Notes: generated from the sequence alone by a model not told the origin. DNA of 12,515 nucleotides from an uncultured Fretibacterium sp. (GCA_937892105.1 CALAUZ010000015.1:1-12515); one strand, 5' to 3'; shown: positions 4,851 through 11,758, numbered from the stretch's first letter. Numbers and translations are program-made.

Positions 4851-7442
4851 TCACCCCACCAGCCTTATCATTGATAAAATTTCATCATCGCTCATCTCTG
4901 TTATCCACCTTGCGTCCTTGTTTACAATACTGTCCGCTAGAGATTTTTTGCCCTCTAATATGTCATTGATGCGATCCTCAATGGTTCCCTTCGTTACGAA
5001 TTTGTGAACAAACACATTTTTCCTTTGTCCAATTCTGAACGATCTGTCCGTAGCCTGATCCTCAATAGCAGGGTTCCACCAGCGGTCGAAATGAATGACA
5101 TGATTTGCCCCTGTCAGATTTAATCCAACACCTCCAGCCTTTAATGACAGAATCATGAACGGATTGCGGCCCTCCTCCGCGTTAAACGCGTTGACAATCT
5201 CTGTGCGCTTACCCGGCTTTATGCCTCCGTGAATGACGAGTCCTTTTGCGTGAAATATCCCCTCCATGTATTCCTCAAGATAGTTTATTATCTCTCTGAA
5301 CTGAGTGAATACAAGAACCTTTTCCCGTTTCTCGTATATTGTTTCGCATATCTCCTTCAGCATTTCAAACTTGCCGCTGTCGGAAGGCTCATAGTCTTTT
5401 TGAGCTGTATATTGGTCTGGGTGATTACAAATCTGTTTCAACTGCATGATTGAAGATAAAATTATCCCGCCGCGTTTGAAGCGGTCTTTCACATTAGAAG
5501 AAGATCGCATTAACTTTGTAACATCTTCGACTTTCCTGCGGTATAAAACGACTTGACGCTTGCTTAGGGAGACGTAATCAATCTGCTCTATTTTGTCCGG
5601 CAAATCAGAGATTATTGATTTATCAGTTTTGAGACGGCGCAAGATAAACGGGGACACAATATTCCTCAGCTTCTTATATCCCTGCGGAGTCTCATTAATT
5701 GAGCGTGAAAATTCTGCAAATTCACTGACTGTACCAAGCAGCCCTTTATCCAGAAAATCAAACAGCGACCACAGGTTCGACAAGTTATTCTCGACAGGGG
5801 TTCCTGTCATAGCTATTCTTAGTTTCGCTGTAATCTTCTTGATTTCCCTAGCCTGTTTCGTCTCCGCATTCTTTATCGCCTGCGCTTCATCTAAAATAAC
5901 AGCGTCCCAGTTAATTGCTTGAAGCACCGCAAGCCTCGCCGCCATTTTGTATGTCGTTATGTTTAGGAAAATCCCCCGCGTTTGAAGTTCTTGTTCGAGG
6001 AGCTGAGGCTTCCTGCCGTGAAGAATTGTAAAGGGCATTTTTGGCGTAAAGCGTTTTATCTCATTCTCCCAGTTACCGAGAAGGGAGGCCGGAACAATTA
6101 ATAAAATTCTCGGCGTTCTTTTCTGCTCTAACGCTCTAAGACGGAAGGCTTCTAAAAATGTCAACATCTGAAGCGTCTTCCCTAATCCCATATCATCAGC
6201 GAGACAAGCTCCCAATCCCAGCTCTGACATCATATTCAGCCACGCATAACCTGATACCTGATATGGCCGTAGTGTCGCCTTAACCGTATTTGGAATTGCC
6301 GGTTTTGTTATCGCGTTCACATTCTTAAGTTTAGCGACCATATCGCTGACAAAATCCCCATTGCTGAAAGAGATTTCATCGCTTTCCGTACCGGCTTCTA
6401 TTTTCATGGCTTCCATCAAGGTTACGTCGTGCTTATAACCATTCATTTTATCGAGAAGACCTTGCAGCCGTTTCTTATCAACTTCAATCCATTTGCCCTT
6501 GATGAGAGCCAGTCCGTCGCTTTCCTGAAGGATTCTCTGTACTTCATCTTCATTCAGTGCCACGCCGTCAACGCTTAATTCCGGAATCATAGATAACAGT
6601 GTGTTAAAACCCACCATTGATGGCGATTTTTGCTGAAATTTGATACCGATTCTGAGTGATGAACCCCGCCTCCTCCACCAGTTTGGGATACGGCATTGAA
6701 TCCCGTCATTTTCCAATAAAGGGATTGCTTTTAGAATCTCGTAGGCTTCATCAGCTTTCAGTCTCAGAGGGTGAAACATTTCGCCGCTGTCAATAAAAGA
6801 GCTGAGCAGGGGAGAAACCTCCGCCGCTTTATTCAGGCAGGACAGGAGCGTCAATAGTTTTTTATGATCGGTCTTAAATTCTTGCAGGGCGTAGGAGAGA
6901 GGGAGATGACGGATTTTGCGCTTGGCCGCCTCGCTTTCCTCACTGTAAGTCGTAGCATAAGTCGCAAGAAACGCGAACGGATATTCAGGTTCATTATTAT
7001 CAACTAGGTGAAAGAAAACTCTTTCGGGTATCTTCAAGTCCTGACGCTTTTCAGAAAGATATTTTGCTGTTGAACCTTGATATTCCGTAACATCTTTGTT
7101 GAAAATCTCGGTCAGCTTTGTAAAGATATTCTGAAGCCACGCTTCATTAATAAATTCGCTTCCCAACGCAAAAGGAATTGAATTAAGAAGCGACTCACAT
7201 GGTATATTTGCTGTAAGGTTTCCATGTGTTAATTCAAGTTCCGGCATGGAGATGAGAAATTCTACAAATCTGTCGGCTATAAGCTTCATGAATGTAAATG
7301 AAGCTGATGATGTTGGAGCAGCTTCAAATCCTAAATCATATAAAGCCTTGAATTTATTTTCGCTAAATCGAGGATACCAGATTTTGTCCTTATTGCCTGT
7401 CTCATCAATATAGAATCCGTCTGAAGTAAATATAAACTCCAA
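4851..7442 (-). CDS. SNF2-family DNA-dependent ATPase / helicase (YwqA/HepA-like)
   Basis: The 863-residue protein has a TTG start preceded by AAAGGAG at 9 bases. Residues 1-380 form the bacterial SNF2-associated N-terminal region. The ATPase core follows: LRPYQVSGYAWL (Q-like motif, 391-402), Walker A LADDMGLGKT (414-423), VPASLLGNW (450-458), the DEAQ box (ILDEAQAIKN, 516-525), MTGTPVENNL (545-554), SPFILRRLK (597-605), ILSLKAGGVGLNLTGA (764-779) and DQATDRSFRIGQ (795-806). All motifs are intact. Such proteins translocate on double-stranded DNA and remodel protein-DNA complexes. Members with an adjacent SWIM gene are widespread, and some SNF2 ATPases belong to anti-phage systems. It is the first gene of a two-gene operon with the SWIM protein. 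The segment ahead holds only decayed genes, so the promoter may lie in or beyond them. Confidence 0.93.
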   Translation of the reverse strand: MEFIFTSDGFYIDETGNKDKIWYPRFSENKFKALYDLGFEAAPTSSASFTFMKLIADRFVEFLISMPELELTHGNLTANIPCESLLNSIPFALGSEFINEAWLQNIFTKLTEIFNKDVTEYQGSTAKYLSEKRQDLKIPERVFFHLVDNNEPEYPFAFLATYATTYSEESEAAKRKIRHLPLSYALQEFKTDHKKLLTLLSCLNKAAEVSPLLSSFIDSGEMFHPLRLKADEAYEILKAIPLLENDGIQCRIPNWWRRRGSSLRIGIKFQQKSPSMVGFNTLLSMIPELSVDGVALNEDEVQRILQESDGLALIKGKWIEVDKKRLQGLLDKMNGYKHDVTLMEAMKIEAGTESDEISFSNGDFVSDMVAKLKNVNAITKPAIPNTVKATLRPYQVSGYAWLNMMSELGLGACLADDMGLGKTLQMLTFLEAFRLRALEQKRTPRILLIVPASLLGNWENEIKRFTPKMPFTILHGRKPQLLEQELQTRGIFLNITTYKMAARLAVLQAINWDAVILDEAQAIKNAETKQAREIKKITAKLRIAMTGTPVENNLSNLWSLFDFLDKGLLGTVSEFAEFSRSINETPQGYKKLRNIVSPFILRRLKTDKSIISDLPDKIEQIDYVSLSKRQVVLYRRKVEDVTKLMRSSSNVKDRFKRGGIILSSIMQLKQICNHPDQYTAQKDYEPSDSGKFEMLKEICETIYEKREKVLVFTQFREIINYLEEYMEGIFHAKGLVIHGGIKPGKRTEIVNAFNAEEGRNPFMILSLKAGGVGLNLTGANHVIHFDRWWNPAIEDQATDRSFRIGQRKNVFVHKFVTKGTIEDRINDILEGKKSLADSIVNKDARWITEMSDDEILSMIRLVG

Positions 7443-7472
7443 TTACAGTTTCTCCTTTATATATTTTATGTT

Positions 7473-7740
7473 CTATGAACATCGCCTGAAGCTTCCTGCT
7501 CGTCTTGTTGCCGCTTTGGAAACCGCGCCTCGTATGCCCATTATTCTCTTGTCCTTACATTTTTTCTCCAGCCATGAACGCTGCTCATGGTTAAGCCTGA
7601 AATGTTTGGAGTTCATTACGCTTTTCGATTGGAAGTATGGCACAGTTTTTACAAATGTGAGCAACATGGCCGGAGTCTCTGAATTTCTCATTCGCTCTTC
7701 TCCTACCGCAGATTTTACAGTAGTGACCGTGCGGCTTCAT
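7473..7740 (-). pseudogene. Frameshifted zinc-knuckle protein (MKPHGHYCKICG family)
   Basis: Reading from ATG at 7740, the first frame gives MKPHGHYCKICGRRRANEKF and then HVAHICKNCA: two Cys-x2-Cys pairs forming a compact zinc ribbon, followed by LPIEKRNELQTF and a stop at 7591. The expected second half, FRLNHEQRSWLEKKCKDKR, is present in the overlapping next frame and runs to a stop at 7473. I recall small proteins that join these two halves in one frame, so a small indel near 7605 probably broke the gene. The 49-residue first frame might still be made, but no Shine-Dalgarno is visible before 7740. It lies directly downstream of the Rpn remnants and upstream of the SNF2 operon. The exact family is unnamed to me, and the join is an inference. 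Confidence 0.55.
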
Positions 7741-7749
7741 TTATAATGT

Positions 7750-8046
7750 CTACAACGCCATGATTTCGTTAATTGAAAGTCCCGTTGCTCTAGCTATACT
7801 ATCTGGCTCTATCCCTATTGATTTCATTCCAAGAGCAGCTTGCAAGATTCCCTGCTGTATACCCTCTCTTCGAGCCTCTCTGGTAGCAAAACTCATTCTG
7901 GATTTCTCGTCCCGTATTGCGTCCTGCTCCAGCTGATAAAATCTCTCCAGCCTCGGATCATCAATAGATAAATTGTGTTCCTGAGCAAATTTTTTTAGTG
8001 CGTTGTAGTCTTCGATAATGCCCATTTTATAATCCTGCAATTTCAC
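7750..8046 (-). pseudogene. Rpn-family nuclease, C-terminal remnant (proximal copy)
   Basis: The frame opens with GTG at 8046 (or ATG at 8025) and encodes 98 residues. The segment ALKKFAQEHNLSIDDP, then FYQLEQDAIRDEKSRMSFA, a charged REARREGIQQGIL stretch and SIARATGLSINEI is the C-terminal tail of Rpn/PD-(D/E)XK transposase-like proteins. The whole nuclease domain with its D...ExQ site is missing, so it cannot cleave DNA. It aligns with the tail of the neighbouring remnant (shared IRDEKSRMSFA and TGLS-EI), and its first codons overlap the end of that copy. The shared 12-bp sequence at its start suggests it arose by duplication and deletion. An independent role for the leftover tail is possible but not supported by any sign here. 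Confidence 0.7.
8026..8037 (-). repeat. 12-bp direct repeat CAGGATTATAAA, copy 2
   Basis: On the minus strand this reads CAGGATTATAAA and is identical to 8531-8542, 505 bases away. Both copies mark the 5' boundary of a recognisable Rpn remnant, which suggests they are a homology junction from duplication or deletion. Confidence 0.6.
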
Positions 8047-8548
8047 TAACTGAGAGGCCTGTTATTTCAGCAAATTCAGCAAATGGATAGCCCTTGACCT
8101 TCATCTTTATTGCATCAGCACGATGAGCTTCTCTTACTGCAAAACTCATCCTCGACTTTTCATCCCTTATCGCGACCTGCTCCAGCCGATAAAGTCTTAT
8201 TAAATTAGGATCGTTAATAGCGACATTATATTTCTGCGCAAAGTTCTTCAGTCCTTCAGACATGCCAGCAAGCACGTTCATCTCCTCCTCGTCTTTATAA
8301 CCGTTGGCAAGTAAATACAGCCATGTGTGAAATTTGTTGTCCTTCACAGATTCCAGCGTCTTGAATCTTTCCCTGAAGATCGGCATTTGAATATGATAAA
8401 TCTTAAATATATCGGTAGCTTCCCTTATGAGCTCTTTCTCGAACATCATGCTGACCGGTTGAATTAAGTCATTATTATCTTCCCTGACAAGGAAGTCCAA
8501 AATGTTTATACAGCGGACCTGCGGCATCTCTTTATAATCCTGATCGGA
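8027..8548 (-). pseudogene. Rpn-family nuclease, C-terminal remnant cut by the IS200/IS605 right end (distal copy)
   Basis: From the element boundary the frame reads SDQDYKEMPQVRCINILDFL, matching the GxDYxxLxxVxxInILDF block in the middle of Rpn-family proteins. It continues through IYHIQMPIFRERF and LANGYKDEEE to a tail ending AEITGLSVSEIAGL. The N-terminal nuclease core is absent because the insertion element begins exactly where it should be. The first Met (8527) is an internal residue of the original protein, so it is probably not a real start. The tnpB stop codon (8555-8557) is in the same frame, two codons upstream. The missing 5' part is not found on the far side of the element, where unrelated plus-strand phage-like sequence lies, so a rearrangement took place as well as the insertion. 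Confidence 0.75.
8531..8542 (-). repeat. 12-bp direct repeat CAGGATTATAAA, copy 1
   Basis: This copy encodes the QDYK residues of the distal Rpn remnant and lies inside the predicted guide segment of the TnpB-associated RNA. Confidence 0.6.
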
Positions 8549-8554
8549 CGTAAA

Positions 8555-9751
8555 CTACCCCCGCTTATAGAAGCGGGGGCTTCCTAATTCTGCGAGGCCG
8601 CGCTCCACTTGTGTAAGCTGAAGTCGTCTTACGTCCTCTCCATAGGCGTTACTTTCCGGAGTCCCTTCGGTAGTTTTTCGTTTTCCTTCGTCTCTAATAT
8701 TTATCGCTGCGTTTATGTCACGGTCATGTTCAACTCCGCATGATGGACATTTCCAGCTTCTTATCGACAAATCTTTGACTTGTGCATTCTTGTATCCGCA
8801 CACGCTGCAAAGCTGGCTTGACGCAAAAAATTTACTTACTATGATCAGCTTCTTGCCTCGAAAATATAATTTGTAATTCAGCATTTCACGGAATTTCCCA
8901 AAACTGTTATCCGATACTGACTTGCCTAAGCGTAACTGCCGGCTCATTGCTCTCATGTTCAAGTCTTCTATGCACTCTGCATCATATTCTTCTGCCAGCT
9001 TATATGATTTCTTGTGCAAATAATCTTTGCGCTGATGCGTTATCTTCTCGTACACAAGACATATTTTCAGCCTGAGCTTTCCACGGTTCTTGCTGCCTTG
9101 TTTCGTCCGTGAGTGCTGACGGCATAAACGCGCTAATTTATGCTCAAGCCTGCGTAAGAATCTCGGATAGTCCGCTCGTTCGCCTTCGGAAGTTACATAC
9201 AAATCGTGCATTGAGAAATCTATTCCAACAAACTTTTTAAGCTCTACTTCAGGTACTTGGTTTTCGCTTTCCGTTAGTATGCTCGCATAGTATTTATTTG
9301 TCGGAGTCTGTTCTATCGTTACACTCTTGATACGTCCTATTATTTCACGATGCTGGACTACTTTCACAAATCCTACCTTAGGCAGCTTTAGTTTCCCGTT
9401 CTCAATCCTTACGCTGCCGTTCTGGTTATTCGTCGTGTATTTCTTACGGCTCGTCTTCTTACTCTTGAATCTGGGGAAGCCGGAACTCTTCCTTCTGAAA
9501 AAGTTCATATACGCTGACTGCAAATGTAACTGGGCATTCGTCAGAGCAAGGCTGTCTACTTCTTTCAGCCATATATACTGCGTTTTATATTGCGCAGGCG
9601 TTATCATTGGTGTTCGGCCGGTCTCTCTATAAGCCGCTATTTTATCCGCTAACATTCGGTTATATATGCATCTCACACAGCCAAATGTTTTTGCCAATAG
9701 AACTCTTTGCTCTTTATTGGGATATATTCGGAATTTATAGGCCCTGTTCAT
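8555..9751 (-). CDS. tnpB: TnpB RNA-guided nuclease (IS200/IS605 family)
   Basis: The start at 9751 is chosen because AGGGGA lies 8 bases upstream, because the ATG overlaps the tnpA stop as ATGA, and because MNRAYKFRIYPNKEQRVLL is the family's N terminus; the frame is open to 9853 but that extension is tnpA sequence read out of frame. The protein is 398 residues. The helical REC/WED part (NRMLADKIAAYRETG, SAYMNFFRRKSSGFPRFKSK) is followed by the split RuvC: Asp178 in FVGIDFS, Glu262 in CIEDLNM, and the HDRDINAAINI motif near 342-350. The zinc ribbon CSVCG (C315, C318) and CPSCG (C335, C338) is complete. TnpB cuts DNA next to a TAM at sites matching its guide RNA, preserving the element at its locus. 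No frameshift or lost catalytic residue is seen, in contrast to tnpA. The last codons form the RE hairpin. Confidence 0.93.
   Translation of the reverse strand: MNRAYKFRIYPNKEQRVLLAKTFGCVRCIYNRMLADKIAAYRETGRTPMITPAQYKTQYIWLKEVDSLALTNAQLHLQSAYMNFFRRKSSGFPRFKSKKTSRKKYTTNNQNGSVRIENGKLKLPKVGFVKVVQHREIIGRIKSVTIEQTPTNKYYASILTESENQVPEVELKKFVGIDFSMHDLYVTSEGERADYPRFLRRLEHKLARLCRQHSRTKQGSKNRGKLRLKICLVYEKITHQRKDYLHKKSYKLAEEYDAECIEDLNMRAMSRQLRLGKSVSDNSFGKFREMLNYKLYFRGKKLIIVSKFFASSQLCSVCGYKNAQVKDLSIRSWKCPSCGVEHDRDINAAINIRDEGKRKTTEGTPESNAYGEDVRRLQLTQVERGLAELGSPRFYKRG
8558..8579 (-). repeat. Right-end (RE) subterminal hairpin
   Basis: CCCCCGCTT (8558-8566) and AAGCGGGGG (8571-8579) form a perfect 9-bp stem with a 4-base loop. 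It sits in the last codons of tnpB (encoding SPRFYKRG and the stop), as typical of TnpA-recognised imperfect palindromes of IS200/IS605 ends. It would also lie next to the guide in the TnpB-associated RNA. Confidence 0.8.
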
Positions 9752-10126
9752 TGCTGGATCCCCTGTTTCTCTATGTTGTGCCTGACTATTTCTATCGGTG
9801 CTCCTCCTGTCGTAAGTAAACAAAAACTTCTTGACCAGAACATTTCCTTCCATAGTTTTTTACGAACAGCAGGGTATTTTTTCTTTATAAGCATTTATGA
9901 ATTTGGACATCTCAGTATTAGGGTGAGCGCGAAACATAATATTAACGTGGTCTTTATCGTGATTCCATTGCTCAAGTATTATGTTATACGTTTTCGATAT
10001 ACGAATAAAAATATCTTTTGCAAAATTACTTATATAATCATCAAAAACTTTACGGCGGTATTTCACCACAAGAATAAGATGATAATATTGTAAGAATACT
10101 AAATGATTATTACTATCCAAATCCAT
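9748..10126 (-). pseudogene. tnpA: IS200/IS605 TnpA transposase (HUH, Y1), inactivated
   Basis: From ATG at 10126 the first frame gives the TnpA fold: HLVFLQYYHLILVVKYRRKV, ISKTYNIILEQWNHDKDH, then VNIMFRAHPNTEMSKFINAY, and breaks after 80 residues. The C-terminal part is in another frame from about 9880 (YPAVRKKLWKEMFW, SRSFCLLTTGGAPIEIV, RHNIEKQG) and ends in TGA at 9750-9748 overlapping the tnpB ATG. Three independent lesions are visible. The HUH motif is DHVN (residues 60-62, H-V-N), so the second metal-binding His is Asn. About eight codons (SASSRL-like in relatives) are missing at the junction, with a frameshift. The catalytic Tyr of the KKYIExQ helix is Asn (codon 9775-9777, AAC, one change from TAC). 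Single-strand transposition by this copy is therefore not possible. Confidence 0.88.
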
Positions 10127-10199
10127 AATAGTAACCTACTTTCATATTACACGACTGATTTTAGCATATAGAAATTATAATATACAGCGCAATTCATCT

Positions 10200-10217
10200 C
10201 CCATTTATAGAAGTGGG
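10200..10217 (-). repeat. Left-end (LE) subterminal hairpin
   Basis: CCCATTT (10200-10206) and AAGTGGG (10211-10217) pair around ATAG. On the plus strand all pairs form if one G-T is allowed, but on the minus strand, the top strand of the element, the same position is a C/A mismatch. The core resembles the RE hairpin. It lies about 20 bases inside the proposed left tip. Confidence 0.7.
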
Positions 10218-10254
10218 ATAATTCTTGCGAGTTTTAGGTTAAAGGTAGTATTTG

Positions 10255-10279
10255 GAGTTAGTTCTACTAGAGTTAGTTC
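10255..10279 (+). repeat. Short direct repeat GAGTTAGTTC (two copies)
   Basis: GAGTTAGTTC occurs at 10255-10264 and 10270-10279 in the segment between the IS left end and the beta-propeller gene. It may be coding repetition (LELV-LLELV in frame with the downstream gene) rather than a binding site. Confidence 0.35.
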
Positions 10280-10335
10280 CTCAAGCAGAGAATATGCATG
10301 TTATTTGACGACCAAGTGATGGTAACGTTTATGTC

Positions 10336-11553
10336 ATGAAAAATGGCTCATGGGTTAGTGCTATGCTTGTTACTCAGCCTTCGGAATGGTCGCCAGAAAT
10401 TGACGATGTGTCCGAGATTGTTCTAACACTTGACCAAGATATGAAACCGTATCAGCTGACTGGCAGAAATGTAGTTACTGTAGTTATGCCTTCCACTATG
10501 CCGAAAGGTACTCCGCCAGATTGGGAACGCAGAGAGTTTGCGTCTGGGTATGGTGCGTACAGTAAAGTACATAAAATGTACTATGGAACATACAATAGCA
10601 AACTAAAAAATTCATCTGGTGAAAATAAGGGAACTGTGATGCTTGCTCTGACTAGCAACGGAAATAGTAATTCAATACCTATTTTAAGAATAACTCTTTC
10701 CAGTTCATCAGATGGTTTTTCTACAATGACTCTTCCCACGTTTGTTATGGGCTTCTACTATGGAGGACGTATGACAGATTGTTATTACTATAATACGTAC
10801 TTATATGTAACAACTGGTACATGTCTCCTGAAATATCGAGGTTATGCCACATCTGGAAGTACTACAGCATGTACTCCAGCGAGCTCTCCATTTGATTATA
10901 GTATCGGAATAGCTTGGAACTCGTTATGCTATTCTTCACTTCTTGGAAAGCTATATGTATTCAGCGCAGAAGGTTATGTGGCTGAAGCCAATAATGGAGC
11001 TAGTACAGTGAGCATAGGAGTACGAGTGAATGATAGCAGTGCGGCTTGGTCGCCTGATGCTCAAGTATTCTGCGTATGCGGAGCAGATGGGACAGCGACT
11101 AGCTTTGATGGTGTTACTTGGGCAACTCATACTGGCAATGATGTACCTAAAGACCTTATTGACTTGACCTATAGAGGGGATTTGCAAACCTTTTTTGCCA
11201 GAAGCATAGACGAAAAGATTTTCTATGCCTCTGGAGACGGAGAGACTTGGCACGCAGTGAATGGAACTCCTATACCTTTAGATACAGTTGCAGCTGTAGA
11301 GTATAGTGCAGAAACAGGCTTGTATTGCGCAGTTGGAGGTATTGGGAAATATGCCTACTTCAGTGATGACTTAGAGACTTGGACGCCAACAACTATAAGC
11401 AACACAGAAATAGAAGCCGGAAGTGTAATTTATCTTTCATCTATTACTGACGGAACTACGACTTATCCTGGACTTTACGTACTTATGCCTACTTCGGGGG
11501 ATTACTTTTACACGTTTGACCCTTTAAGCTGGACAGACGAAGAGGCTTTATGA
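10336..11553 (+). CDS. Phage-tail-like beta-propeller protein (Asp-box-type repeats), 5' end probably lost
   Basis: The 405-residue frame has a regularly spaced motif S-x-D-G-x-T-W: SFDGVTW (256-262), SGDGETW (299-305) and SDDLETW (343-349), 43-44 residues apart, with a looser FDPLSW near 394. The blocks between carry LYCAVGG and VFCVCGA strands. This is the repeat of beta-propeller proteins in prophage tail and receptor-binding modules and of BNR/Asp-box sialidase-like folds. No sialidase catalytic set is evident, and there is no signal peptide. The composition is rich in Ser, Thr, Tyr and Gly. The ATG at 10336 has no clear Shine-Dalgarno, and protein-like sequence continues upstream in frame (RPSDGNVYV directly before, and VPQAENMHVI before a TGA at 10306-10308). 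The true gene probably began further up and was cut by the IS element. It is followed at one base by the Ig-like gene. Confidence 0.6.
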   Translation: MKNGSWVSAMLVTQPSEWSPEIDDVSEIVLTLDQDMKPYQLTGRNVVTVVMPSTMPKGTPPDWERREFASGYGAYSKVHKMYYGTYNSKLKNSSGENKGTVMLALTSNGNSNSIPILRITLSSSSDGFSTMTLPTFVMGFYYGGRMTDCYYYNTYLYVTTGTCLLKYRGYATSGSTTACTPASSPFDYSIGIAWNSLCYSSLLGKLYVFSAEGYVAEANNGASTVSIGVRVNDSSAAWSPDAQVFCVCGADGTATSFDGVTWATHTGNDVPKDLIDLTYRGDLQTFFARSIDEKIFYASGDGETWHAVNGTPIPLDTVAAVEYSAETGLYCAVGGIGKYAYFSDDLETWTPTTISNTEIEAGSVIYLSSITDGTTTYPGLYVLMPTSGDYFYTFDPLSWTDEEAL

Positions 11554-11554
11554 G

Positions 11555-11740
11555 ATGAGTAAAGCACCAGTAACACGTTCAGAATGGAGCTGTGAAAATT
11601 TGCCTGAAGGTATAACTCTCAGCAATGACGGTATATTAACAGGCTGTCCTACAGTTGCAGGAAGTTATACAAGTGAAATCATTGTAACGACAAACTGGGG
11701 AACTGCCTCAAAAACTATATCTATAAGGGTAACTGAATGA
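11555..11740 (+). CDS. Small putative-Ig (He_PIG-like) domain protein
   Basis: All 61 residues form one domain: EWSCENLPEGITLSNDG, ILTGCPTVAGSYTSEIIVT, and TASKTISIRVTE. The order W-x-LPxGITLsxDGxLTGxPTxxGxYtxxIxVTxxxGxAsKtxxIxV is that of the bacterial putative-Ig family (He_PIG), beta-sandwich modules usually strung in adhesins and phage tail proteins. Here the module stands alone. The start lies one base after the propeller stop (TGA-G-ATG), so the pair is probably translated together, and the two may be one tail fibre or adhesin split in two. It lacks a signal peptide. A frameshift split of a longer protein is the main alternative. Confidence 0.75.
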   Translation: MSKAPVTRSEWSCENLPEGITLSNDGILTGCPTVAGSYTSEIIVTTNWGTASKTISIRVTE

Positions 11741-11752
11741 AAGTTCTTGCTG

Positions 11753-11758
11753 TATAAT
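11753..11758 (+). promoter_or_regulatory. Candidate -10 box for the DUF4160-DUF2442 pair
   Basis: A perfect TATAAT lies 38 bases before the DUF4160 start, in the gap after the Ig-like gene. The matching -35 is poor. AAAGGA just before 11797 gives the ribosome site. Confidence 0.4.

Larger units (their letters stand above)
8530..8680 (-). ncRNA. Predicted reRNA/omegaRNA of TnpB (scaffold plus guide)
   Basis: In characterised IS605-family systems the RNA that guides TnpB comes from the 3' end of tnpB and the right end, with the guide being the host sequence just outside it. By that rule the scaffold here is the end of the tnpB frame including the RE hairpin. The guide would then start at about 8549 on the minus strand with GTCCGATCAGGATTAT, which is Rpn remnant sequence. 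The 5' limit at 8680 is arbitrary. The prediction is by analogy only. Confidence 0.45.
8550..10238 (-). mobile_element. IS200/IS605-type element with dead tnpA and intact tnpB
   Basis: The element is read on the minus strand: left-end hairpin (10200-10217), decayed tnpA, tnpB, right-end hairpin (8558-8579). The two hairpins share the core CTTCTATAA. No terminal inverted repeats or target duplication exist, as expected for this family. The left boundary is placed after TTTAA (10239-10243, minus strand CTACCTTTAA), a target/TAM type known for some IS605-family TnpBs. The right boundary is at TTTAC (8550-8554), where Rpn homology resumes at once. The ends are inferred and could be off by a few bases. 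Confidence 0.7.

Noticed and set aside
9752..9853. 34-residue N-terminal extension of TnpB (start at 9853)
   Set aside because: The bases are the C-terminal coding part of decayed tnpA in another frame. The ATGA overlap, the Shine-Dalgarno and family alignment all support 9751.
9327..10093. Plus-strand frames opposite tnpA and tnpB
   Set aside because: The hydrophobic translations arise from the complement of a coding strand, with no start signals or family resemblance.
10306..10308. Recoding of TGA as Trp in the propeller gene
   Set aside because: Several intact genes here, including SNF2 and SWIM, end in TGA, and no other in-frame TGA is seen. A truncated or mutated gene is simpler.
10239..10335. 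N-terminal half of the interrupted Rpn gene on the far side of the IS element
   Set aside because: The minus-strand frame that would join the Rpn remnant is open for only about 20 codons before a TAA and has no Rpn features; the plus strand fits the propeller gene better.
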